The translations under genes and the position numbers were made by a program. From the NCBI RefSeq assembly GCF_013822795.1, contig NZ_PNLB01000003.1, positions 186,001 through 250,000 on the forward strand: a stretch of 64,000 bases of DNA, given 5' to 3'. The DNA is from Phenylobacterium sp. GTDB taxonomy: Bacteria > Pseudomonadota > Alphaproteobacteria > Caulobacterales > Caulobacteraceae. How positions within the stretch are numbered: the first letter of the stretch is position 1; each line of letters opens with the position of its first letter. Shown here piece by piece: positions 42,782-50,350 of the stretch. Below the pieces are notes generated by a model. The model was not told the DNA's origin. It was given only the letters and a program-made list of their open reading frames with translations, and did not search any database.

Positions 42782-43308
42782 CCCGCCGGCTCGCCGAACT
42801 TGGCCCGCAGCGCCCGCTCGACGCTGGGGGTCACCAGCCAGGAGACGTCTTCGCCGAGGCTGGCCAGTTCGCGGGCGGTGCTGGAGCTGACGTGCAGGAA
42901 GGTCTCGCGGCAGATGATGTGGATCATCGGCATGTTCGGCTCGAGCCGGCCAAGGATGCCGTGATAGCGGAACTCGTCGTCGAAGTCGGACGACTGGCGC
43001 AGGCCGCGGACGATGTGGGTGGCGCCGATGCGGTGGGCGTACTTGATGACGCTCTCGCCCTCGAAGGCGCCGATCTCGACCTGGGGCGGCAAGGTCCCCT
43101 GCCCGGCCAAGCCTAGATCGATGACCGACTGGGCGATCAGGTCCAGCCGCTCGTCGACGTCGAACAGGCCGGCCTTGAGCGGATTGATACCGACCGCCAC
43201 GTGCACGACGTCGAAGGTGAGCAGCGCCTTCTGGATGATGTCCAGGTGACCGAACGTGATCGGGTCGAACGAGCCGGCATAGATGGCCCGGGTGCGCGCA
43301 GGCTTCAT
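42778..43308 (-). CDS. coaD: Phosphopantetheine adenylyltransferase
   Basis: 176 residues. Nucleotidyltransferase signature GSFDPITFGHLDII near the N-terminus, then INPLKAGLFDVDERLDLI, HIVRGLRQSSDFDDEF and the C-terminal HVSSSTARELASLGEDVS. It catalyses the fourth step of coenzyme A synthesis in the cytoplasm. Slightly longer than the usual 160 or so residues. Confidence 0.92.
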   Translation of the reverse strand: MKPARTRAIYAGSFDPITFGHLDIIQKALLTFDVVHVAVGINPLKAGLFDVDERLDLIAQSVIDLGLAGQGTLPPQVEIGAFEGESVIKYAHRIGATHIVRGLRQSSDFDDEFRYHGILGRLEPNMPMIHIICRETFLHVSSSTARELASLGEDVSWLVTPSVERALRAKFGEPAG

Positions 43309-43339
43309 GCGCCCATTGGTCCAGCCGCAGGCTTGGCCG

Positions 43340-44806
43340 TCAAGGCGTCGGACTCCCCACCCCGGGGTTCTCGAACGCGCCGCCGTCGATCGCCACCGCT
43401 GGAGCGTAGGCGCCGGCCCGGGGCCGCGCGAAGATCATCCGGGTGTCCTCGCCCTCGGGCCGCAGCTCGACCGGGCATCCGTCGGACAGACGCGCGCCGA
43501 GGCCGCTGAGCGTTACGCCGCGCACGAGCAGTTCGCGGCCCTCGACGGCGGTCAGCGGGATGATGTTGAGCCGCCCGCCGCGGGTGGTGAAGCGGACGGG
43601 CGCGCCGTCCTGCGTCTGCGCCTCTGCGATGCGCCAGGGCCGGGTCGCGTAGACCGCCTCGCCGTTGTCGCGCAGCCAAGCGCCGATGGCGTTGAGCCGC
43701 TCGATCTGCGGCGTGGGAATCTGGGCGTCGTCGCCGCGCGGGCCGATATTGAGCAGCAGGTTGCCGCCCTTGGAGACGCTGTCGACCAGTTCCAGCAGCA
43801 GGTGCTCGACGCTTTCGTAGTCGCTCTCGCCGTCATTGCGGTTGAAACCGAACGAGTGGCTCATGCCGCGCGTCGCCTCCCACTTGCGGTCCTGAATGTC
43901 GGCGAAGCGGACGTATTCGGGGGTGCGGAAGTCGCTGTGCGGCACCGGCGGCGGCACGACGCCGTCGGCCCCGCCGCCGGACTTGGCGGCGCGGGACTCG
44001 ATCATCCGGTCGAGCACCAGCCGGGGCAGCTTATGGCGCAGCAACCGCGCGGTGAAGGTCGGGGTTTTCCAGCGATCGTTGACCACGCCGTCGGGCACGG
44101 CGGCGTAGTAGTCGTCGAACAGCGCGTCGAGCTCGCCCTGGGCGGTCGGCCAGGAGATGTCGTTCCACAGCACGCTAGGCTCGTAGCGCTCGACCAACTC
44201 GCGGGTCTGGGCCGTGGCGTAGGCCGGGTAGCGGCCGCCGGGCACCGAGCCGACGAAGTCCATCAGCGTGCGCAGCGGCTCGGGATTGAAGCTCCAGTCG
44301 ATGCCGCCCGAATAGTAGACGCCGAAGCGCAGGCCGGCGCGGCGCACGGCGGCGGCCAGCTCGCCGACCACGTCGCGCTCGGTGCGCCAGCCCTGAGCGT
44401 GCGGATGGGCCACCCGCGAGGGCCACAGGCAGTAGCCGTCGTGGTGTTTGGTGACCAACACGACGTAGCGCGCCCCGGAACCGGCGATCGCCTCAGCCCA
44501 AGCGTCGGGATCCCACTGGCTCAAACCCGCCAGGAACGGCTCGCGGAAGTCGCGATAGGGCGCGCCGCCATAGGTGTCGCGGTGGAACGCGGCCGAGGGC
44601 GTGTCAGGCGACTTGATCGCGTTCTCGTACCACTCGGTATAGGGCGAAAGCGCCACCGCCCGGCGGTAGTCGGTCTTGAAGATGTCGGAGATCTTGCCGA
44701 CCTTGGGCGCGAAGGCGGGGATCGAGAACAGGCCCCAATGGATGAAGACGCCGAACTTGGCGTCGTCATACCAGCCCGGCAACGCACGCCCCGCAAACGT
44801 CCCCAT
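43340..44806 (-). CDS. Alpha-L-fucosidase (GH29)
   Basis: 488 residues with no obvious signal peptide. GH29 landmarks: WYDDAKFGVFIHWGLFSIPAF, YVVLVTKHHDGYCLWPS, GVYYSGGIDWSF, and the nucleophile Asp in PSVLWNDISWP. It releases alpha-linked fucose. A single catabolic gene, not part of a visible sugar-utilisation cluster. Confidence 0.9.
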   Translation of the reverse strand: MGTFAGRALPGWYDDAKFGVFIHWGLFSIPAFAPKVGKISDIFKTDYRRAVALSPYTEWYENAIKSPDTPSAAFHRDTYGGAPYRDFREPFLAGLSQWDPDAWAEAIAGSGARYVVLVTKHHDGYCLWPSRVAHPHAQGWRTERDVVGELAAAVRRAGLRFGVYYSGGIDWSFNPEPLRTLMDFVGSVPGGRYPAYATAQTRELVERYEPSVLWNDISWPTAQGELDALFDDYYAAVPDGVVNDRWKTPTFTARLLRHKLPRLVLDRMIESRAAKSGGGADGVVPPPVPHSDFRTPEYVRFADIQDRKWEATRGMSHSFGFNRNDGESDYESVEHLLLELVDSVSKGGNLLLNIGPRGDDAQIPTPQIERLNAIGAWLRDNGEAVYATRPWRIAEAQTQDGAPVRFTTRGGRLNIIPLTAVEGRELLVRGVTLSGLGARLSDGCPVELRPEGEDTRMIFARPRAGAYAPAVAIDGGAFENPGVGSPTP

Positions 44807-44902
44807 GGCCGCCTCCCCGCGCCCCGGCCGGCGTCAGCGGCCGGCGGGGCTATCAGAGCCACGGGGCGGCGGCTTGGCAAGCCGCCGCATATCGACGTTC
44901 GA

Positions 44903-46396
44903 TCAGGCGGCAAGATCCTGACTGGCCCGCGCCTGGGGCTTGGAGAACTGCATGACGCCGTCGTCGACCGAGCCGAAGCGCAGGCTGACGAGGTCCAGGG
45001 CGTAGTTCTGGTGCAGCTTCCACGGCTTCCTGGTTCCCTGCTTGGGGAACTGGTCGATGGAGCGCTGGACGTAGCCGGAAGAGAAGTCGAGCCAGGGCGC
45101 CTCGCCGACGGTGGGATCGGGCTTGGGCGTGCAGATCGGCTGGCCGGTGCGGTCCATGTGGTTGAGCAGGCGGCAAACGTACTCGCAGGTCAGGTCGCAC
45201 TTCAGCGTCCACGAGGCGTTGGTGTAGCCGAAGGCCGAGGCCAGGTTCGGCACGCCGCTGTACATCATGCCCTTGTAGCTCATGGTGCTGGCCATATTGA
45301 CCGGCTCGCCGTCGACGCTGACCTGCAGACCGCTGAGCAGTTGCAGCTTCAGGCCCGTGGCGGTGACGACCACGTCGGCGTCGAGCTCCTGGCCGGACTT
45401 CAGCTTCAGGCCGGTCTTGGTGAAGCCGTCGATCTGGTCGGTGACCACCGAGGCCGAGCCGTCCTTGATCGCGTCGAACAGGTCGGCGTCCGGCACCAGG
45501 CACAGGCGCTGGTCCCAGGGGTTGTAGCGCGGGGTGAAGTGGGTCGCGACGTCGTAGTCCGGGCCCAGGTGCTGGCGCACCATGTCGATGATCTGCTGCT
45601 TGGTCTTTTCCGGCTTCTTGCGGGCCAGGTTGAAGAACAGCATGCCGAACAGCACGTTGCGCCAACGGGTGATGCCATAGGCCAGCTTGGCCGGCAGCTT
45701 GGCGCGCAGCCAGTTGGCGGCGGCGTCCTCGGCCGGGCGCGAGACCACGTAGGTCGGCGAGCGCTGCAGCATGGTCACGTGGGCCGCGGTCTTGGCCATT
45801 TCCGGCACCAGGGTGACGGCGGTGGCGCCGCTGCCGATCACCACGACCTTCTTGCCCGAATAGTCGAGGTCTTCCGGCCACTTCTGGGGATGGACGATCT
45901 GGCCCTGGAACTGGTCGGTCCCAGCGAACTGCGGGGTGTAGCCCTCGGCGTAGTCGTAGTAGCCGGTGCACATGAAAAGGAAGTTGCAGGTCAGGCGGAC
46001 CGCGTCCTTGTTCGGGCCGACCTCCGCCTCGATCGTCCAGCGGGCGTCGGCCGAGGACCACGAGGCGCGCTTCACCTGGTGGCCGAAGCGGATATGGCGG
46101 TCGATGCCGTTCTCGATGGCGGTGTCGCGCACGTACTTCAGGATCGAGGGACCATCGGCGATGGCCTTGGCCTCGCGCCAGGGCTTGAAGGCGTAGCCCA
46201 GGGTGTACATGTCGCTGTCGGAACGGATGCCCGGATAGCGGAACAGGTCCCAGGTGCCGCCGCTGGCCTCGCGGCCTTCCAGGATGGCGTAGGTCTTCCC
46301 CGGGCAATTGGCCTGCAGATGATAGCCCGCGCCAATGCCCGAGAGCCCGGCCCCGACGATCAGCACGTCGAAATGTTCGCTGCCCACCAATGTCAC
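44903..46396 (-). CDS. Flavin-containing (Baeyer-Villiger-like) monooxygenase
   Basis: 497 residues, GTG start. FAD-binding GAGLSGIGAGYHL at the N-terminus, second Rossmann motif GSGATAVTLVPEMAK at about 190-205, and a conserved ATGL near residue 335. The fingerprint GGTWDLFRYPGIRSDSDMYTLGY marks the ketone/amine monooxygenase group. NADPH-dependent oxygenation of a ketone or similar substrate is expected. Confidence 0.88.
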   Translation of the reverse strand: MTLVGSEHFDVLIVGAGLSGIGAGYHLQANCPGKTYAILEGREASGGTWDLFRYPGIRSDSDMYTLGYAFKPWREAKAIADGPSILKYVRDTAIENGIDRHIRFGHQVKRASWSSADARWTIEAEVGPNKDAVRLTCNFLFMCTGYYDYAEGYTPQFAGTDQFQGQIVHPQKWPEDLDYSGKKVVVIGSGATAVTLVPEMAKTAAHVTMLQRSPTYVVSRPAEDAAANWLRAKLPAKLAYGITRWRNVLFGMLFFNLARKKPEKTKQQIIDMVRQHLGPDYDVATHFTPRYNPWDQRLCLVPDADLFDAIKDGSASVVTDQIDGFTKTGLKLKSGQELDADVVVTATGLKLQLLSGLQVSVDGEPVNMASTMSYKGMMYSGVPNLASAFGYTNASWTLKCDLTCEYVCRLLNHMDRTGQPICTPKPDPTVGEAPWLDFSSGYVQRSIDQFPKQGTRKPWKLHQNYALDLVSLRFGSVDDGVMQFSKPQARASQDLAA

Positions 46397-46551
46397 CTAT
46401 GAAATCGCGTCCCGGCCCCCCGGCCAGGATTCCTCAAACAGTTGTTCGACATCATGCGCTCTCGGACAGCGTTCGCCAAATGCGGTTCGACGCCTTGCCG
46501 GATGCAGCCGCACGGCCTCTAGATGGGTGTGCGCCGCAACCGGAGATTTCC

Positions 46552-47805
46552 ATGTCCCAGGCCGACAAACCCCGCGTCGTGATCGTGGGCGGCGGCTTTG
46601 GCGGACTGGAGGCGGCGCGGGCCCTGGCGCGGGCCGACTGCCAGATCACCCTTATCGACCAGCGCAACTATCACCTGTTTCAGCCCCTGCTCTATCAGGT
46701 GGCGACCGCGGCGCTGTCGCCGTCGGAGATCGCCTGGCCGCTGCGCCACGTGCTGACCCGGCAGGCCAATGCGCGGGTGGTGATGACCCGGGCCACGCGC
46801 GTCGACCTCGCAGCCCGCAGGGTGGTCACCGAGGCGGGGGAGTTTCCCTATGACTACCTGATCGTCGCCACCGGGGCCGCCCACTCGTACTTCGGCAAGC
46901 CGCAGTGGGAGACGCACGCGCCTGGCCTGAAGAGCCTGGAGGACGCCACCGAGTTGCGCCGCCGGGTGCTGTCGGCGTTCGAGGAGGCCGAGACCGCCCC
47001 GCCGGAGCGCCGCGCGGCGCTGCTGACCTTCGTGGTGGTCGGCGGCGGGGCGACGGGTGTGGAAATGGCCGGGGCGGTGGCCGAACTGGCGCGCGACGCC
47101 CTGAGCCGCGACTTCCGCCAGATCGATCCGGGCCAGGCGCGGGTGCTGCTGGTCGAGGGCGGACCGCGGGTGTTGCCGGCCCTGTCGCCCGACCTCTCGG
47201 CCTATGCCGAGCGGGCGCTGGAAGGCCTCGGCGTGGAGGTGCGCACCGGGGCGATGGTCACCGACGTCGACGCCGGGGGCGTGGTCCTGGGCGAGACCCG
47301 GGTCGCGGCCCGCACCATCGTCTGGGCGGCCGGGGTCGCCGCCTCGCCGCTGGCCGCAGAGCTGGCGGCCGAGCACGACCGCGCCGGACGGGTGAAAGTC
47401 GCCGCCGACCTGTCGCTGCCCGGCCATCCGGAGGTGTTCGTGGTCGGCGACGCTGCGGCCATGGCCAGCGGCGGCAAGCCCGTACCCGGCATCGCCCCGG
47501 CCGCCAAGCAGGCCGGCAAACACGCGGCCCGGCAGATCGCCGAGCGGCTGAACGGACGGCCCGGCGAGGCGCCGTTCAGCTATATGCACGCCGGAGACCT
47601 GGCCACCATCGGCCGGCACGCGGCGGCGGTGCAGATCGGGCAGGTCAAGCTGACCGGCTTCATCGGCTGGGTGTTCTGGGGCGTGGCCCACGTCTACTTC
47701 CTGATCGGCCTGCGCAATCGCATCGCGGTGGCCTTCGACTGGCTGTGGAGCTGGCTGACCCGCCAGCGCAACATCCGCCTGATCGTGCAGCATCGCGGCC
47801 GATAA
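46552..47805 (+). CDS. Type II NADH dehydrogenase-like FAD oxidoreductase
   Basis: 417 residues from ATG 46552. FAD motif VVIVGGGFGGLEAAR, the YHLFQPLLYQVATAALSP block typical of NDH-2, NAD motif FVVVGGGATGVEMAGAVAEL, and VFVVGDAAAM. A hydrophobic C-terminal segment (FIGWVFWGVAHVYFLIGLRNRIAVAFDWLWSWL) attaches it to the membrane. It passes electrons from NADH to quinone without proton pumping. Confidence 0.88.
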   Translation: MSQADKPRVVIVGGGFGGLEAARALARADCQITLIDQRNYHLFQPLLYQVATAALSPSEIAWPLRHVLTRQANARVVMTRATRVDLAARRVVTEAGEFPYDYLIVATGAAHSYFGKPQWETHAPGLKSLEDATELRRRVLSAFEEAETAPPERRAALLTFVVVGGGATGVEMAGAVAELARDALSRDFRQIDPGQARVLLVEGGPRVLPALSPDLSAYAERALEGLGVEVRTGAMVTDVDAGGVVLGETRVAARTIVWAAGVAASPLAAELAAEHDRAGRVKVAADLSLPGHPEVFVVGDAAAMASGGKPVPGIAPAAKQAGKHAARQIAERLNGRPGEAPFSYMHAGDLATIGRHAAAVQIGQVKLTGFIGWVFWGVAHVYFLIGLRNRIAVAFDWLWSWLTRQRNIRLIVQHRGR

Positions 47806-47896
47806 GGCGAAGCTCAGCCGCCTGCCCGCTTGACCCTGTGGAAGACGCGCGGTGATGTAACTCGATACAGACCGGTCGCTCACTGAAAGGCGGGAC

Positions 47897-48481
47897 ATGG
47901 CGGCGAGACCATCCAAGACGACGGACACCGCGCCGCGCTCGGCGCGCGACCGCATCTTCGAGGCGGCCCGGGACATGTTCTATCGCAAGGGCATCCGCGC
48001 GGTCGGCGTCGAGAGCATCGCCGCCGAGGCCGGGGCGACCAAGATGAGCCTCTATCGCAACTTCCCCTCCAAGGACGAGTTGGTCGCCGCGGTGCTGCGC
48101 GAGCAGTCGAAGGAAGGCTGGGCCTGGTGGGAGGAGATCATCGCGCGCTTCGACACGCCGCGGGCCCAGCTGGAGGGACTGTTCGACGCCTTCGCCGAGA
48201 GTTCGCAGACGCATGGCTGCGCGCTGTGCAACGCTGCGGTCGAGCTGCACGAACCCGACCATCCGGCGTTCCTGGTCGCCAAGGCCCACAAGATGGAGAC
48301 GCGGCGGCGGCTGATCGAGCTGGCCCGCGCCGCGGGCGCCGCCGACGACGAGCTCGGCGACGGGCTGCTGCTGTTGCTCGAAGGCTCGCACATGGCCCGC
48401 ATCACCTTGGGCGGCGAAGGCCCCGACCGCATGTTGCCGCGGACGGCGCGCGCCCTGATCCGCGAATACCTCGACCGCTGA
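47897..48481 (+). CDS. TetR-family transcriptional regulator
   Basis: 194 residues. N-terminal HTH (ARDRIFEAARDMFYRKGIRAVGVESIAAEAGATKMSLYRNFPSKDELVAAVLRE) and a TetR C-terminal ligand domain. Target unknown; it lies 91 bases downstream of the NDH-2-like gene. A strong terminator follows its stop by 11 bases. Confidence 0.9.
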   Translation: MAARPSKTTDTAPRSARDRIFEAARDMFYRKGIRAVGVESIAAEAGATKMSLYRNFPSKDELVAAVLREQSKEGWAWWEEIIARFDTPRAQLEGLFDAFAESSQTHGCALCNAAVELHEPDHPAFLVAKAHKMETRRRLIELARAAGAADDELGDGLLLLLEGSHMARITLGGEGPDRMLPRTARALIREYLDR

Positions 48482-48491
48482 ACCCCACGAA

Positions 48492-48519
48492 AAAGGCCCG
48501 CTCGTTCGAGCGGGCCTTT
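48492..48519. terminator. Bidirectional intrinsic terminator
   Basis: AAAGGCCCGCTCG-TT-CGAGCGGGCCTTT: a 13-bp perfect stem with A-run and T-run on either side. It sits between the convergent TetR and PEP-CTERM genes and serves both. Confidence 0.9.
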
Positions 48520-48542
48520 CACAATCAAGTCGCAGGCTGGGG

Positions 48543-49334
48543 TCAGACCGCCAGCATCTGACGGCGACGGGCCGAACGGACCATGGTCCCCACGCCGCCG
48601 AAGCCGATGATCATCATCGCCCAGGTGGCCGGTTCCGGCACGCCGCTGGCGACGCTGTAGAGGTCGATCTTGCCGCGGATGTAGGCGCTGTTGACCGCGC
48701 TCTCCTTGGTCCAGAAGCCGCCGCTGGGCGAGCCGTCAACCAGGAAGCCGTCGAGGTTCAGCGTGTACTGCTTGCCGCCGATCTGGAAGACCTGCGAGTT
48801 CGAGTTGAAGTTCATGGTCACGCGGTCGGCGCAGCCGTTCACATTGATGCCGCTGTTGTTCGGCTGACCGTTGGCGCACGGGTTCGACTGGTTCGTCGTC
48901 TCGTTGTGCGAGAAATTGTACTCGAAGGTCTTCGTGCCGAGGAACGAGCCGTCGGCCCAGACGTCGGTGGTGAAGCGCAGGCCGACGCCGGTGATCGCCC
49001 CGCCGCTGCTGATCGGGAAGTTCACGTGCTGGAACTCGCCGATGTTCACCGAGCCCGAAGAGTCGATGGCCTGGTCGAGGCTGGCCGAGAAGTCGGTGCC
49101 GACGAAGTTGTAGCCGCTCTGGCCGTAGCCGGTCGAATAGCCCCAGCGGATCGTGCCGTCGCCGCCGTTCGCAGAGGTGTTGAGGTTCACGCCGCCGACC
49201 GGGTCGAACCACACTCCCGCGACGTTCTTGAATTCGACCTGCACCGCCGCGGCGGCCGGAGTCGCGATCGCGGCCGCGAGAACCAGCGCCGAAATCACGG
49301 CCGGCGCCTTGACCTGAAATTTGAGCATATTCAC
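48543..49334 (-). CDS. Exported protein with PEPxxWA C-terminal sorting tail
   Basis: 263 residues, GTG start after AAGGTGG; ATG 49328 is an alternative. Signal peptide ending AAAAVQ, a beta-rich domain (VQVEFKNVAGVWFDPVGGVN...) of the 'choice-of-anchor' type, and the tail VPEPATWAMMIIGFGGVGTMVRSARRRQ. The PEP motif, hydrophobic helix and Arg cluster form an exosortase-type sorting signal. Likely surface-exposed after processing. No exosortase is in the window. Confidence 0.85.
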   Translation of the reverse strand: MNMLKFQVKAPAVISALVLAAAIATPAAAAVQVEFKNVAGVWFDPVGGVNLNTSANGGDGTIRWGYSTGYGQSGYNFVGTDFSASLDQAIDSSGSVNIGEFQHVNFPISSGGAITGVGLRFTTDVWADGSFLGTKTFEYNFSHNETTNQSNPCANGQPNNSGINVNGCADRVTMNFNSNSQVFQIGGKQYTLNLDGFLVDGSPSGGFWTKESAVNSAYIRGKIDLYSVASGVPEPATWAMMIIGFGGVGTMVRSARRRQMLAV

Positions 49335-49758
49335 GCAAACCCACCTTGTTGTTGTTCTAGATGGCAGTCGATTTGCGCCACAATTCCGCCACGCACAACA
49401 ACATTGCTTAACATTTTACAATTGATCTGAACACTTCCCCTGACAGTTGTTTTTACTAAGTTCAGATCGTCCAATACCCGACCAAACTAGTCCGTTCGGA
49501 CTATCAGATGGCGGTCGGACGAACAGGCTCTATTGCGTCGAAACCTGACGTCGCGCGCATTTTCGCCATCAGCATTTCGCAGCGGTCATGGGCGGCAAAA
49601 CGCCGGCGACATCGCGCAGCTAGGCTGTATGGCCACACGGTCGCTCACCGTCCGGACACGCTCAGGCGTTCCTTCGCGCGGCCTTCACACGATCTGGATG
49701 CAGGCGCGCGACGCGGCAAAGCCGCGGTGCTCGCCGCGCCAGACTGACGAGAGGGACA
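49335..49758. other. 424-base intergenic region
   Basis: Holds the upstream region of the PEP-CTERM gene (AT-rich, about 49400-49470) and a 7-bp perfect inverted repeat TAGTCCG-TT-CGGACTA at 49488-49503, which could be an operator. I see no gene in 49504-49758 that I can support. Confidence 0.5.
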
Positions 49759-50259
49759 ATGGAGAGACTTCAGCCGGCAGCCATCGAGGCCCCGCGTTTC
49801 GAGGAGCGCCCATGGACCTTTGCGGGCCTACGCCGCCGCCATGCCCGCAAAGAAGGCGTTTGGAACGCATTGGACGAGCACTGGTGCGCGGCCTCCGAAC
49901 GCTTCGCCAAGGTCGGCGGGCGCAAGGGCGGCGCGGGATACGGGCTCTACTACGACCTGTTCGCCCAGCGCGACGGGTTCGAGATGATCGCCGCGGTGGC
50001 CACCGACGACGAGGCCCGCCGGCCGGCCGCCTTCGAGCAGCTGCAGGTTCCGAGCCGCCGCTATGCGGTGTTCGCCCATCTCGGACCGGTGAGCCGGCTG
50101 CGCAGCACGATCTGGACCGCCTGGTACGGCTGGCTGCCGAACCTGGGCCTGCGCTCGGCCGGCGACAGCCTGACCCCCGACTTCATCGAGGTCTATGGCG
50201 ACGACGCCGGCAACACCGGCCGGCCGGCGATCGAGGTCTGGTTTCCGGTCCGCGCCTGA
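49759..50259 (+). CDS. GyrI-like small-molecule-binding protein
   Basis: 166 residues from ATG 49759 with GAGAGGG upstream. Features of the AraC effector-binding/GyrI fold: RRYAVFAHLGPVSRLRSTIWTAWYGWLPNLGL, LTPDFIEVYGDD and IEVWFPVRA at the end. Stand-alone members bind small hydrophobic compounds or gyrase. Role here unknown. Confidence 0.75.
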   Translation: MERLQPAAIEAPRFEERPWTFAGLRRRHARKEGVWNALDEHWCAASERFAKVGGRKGGAGYGLYYDLFAQRDGFEMIAAVATDDEARRPAAFEQLQVPSRRYAVFAHLGPVSRLRSTIWTAWYGWLPNLGLRSAGDSLTPDFIEVYGDDAGNTGRPAIEVWFPVRA

Positions 50260-50350
50260 GGCGCTCAAACTCGCCCGCGACGGCGCGCCAAATCGCCTGT
50301 AGAGAACGCCGTGCATCGAATTGACGTAACGACATTCTGAAAGTGCGCGC

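Noticed and set aside
43283..46402. 1039-residue plus-strand frame
   Set aside because: Runs antisense across two well-supported genes (fucosidase and monooxygenase); low-complexity V/G/A/R composition.
49508..49747. 79-residue frame before the GyrI-like gene
   Set aside because: Arg/Ala/His-rich composition without a ribosome-binding site or pattern; overlapping frames look equally random.
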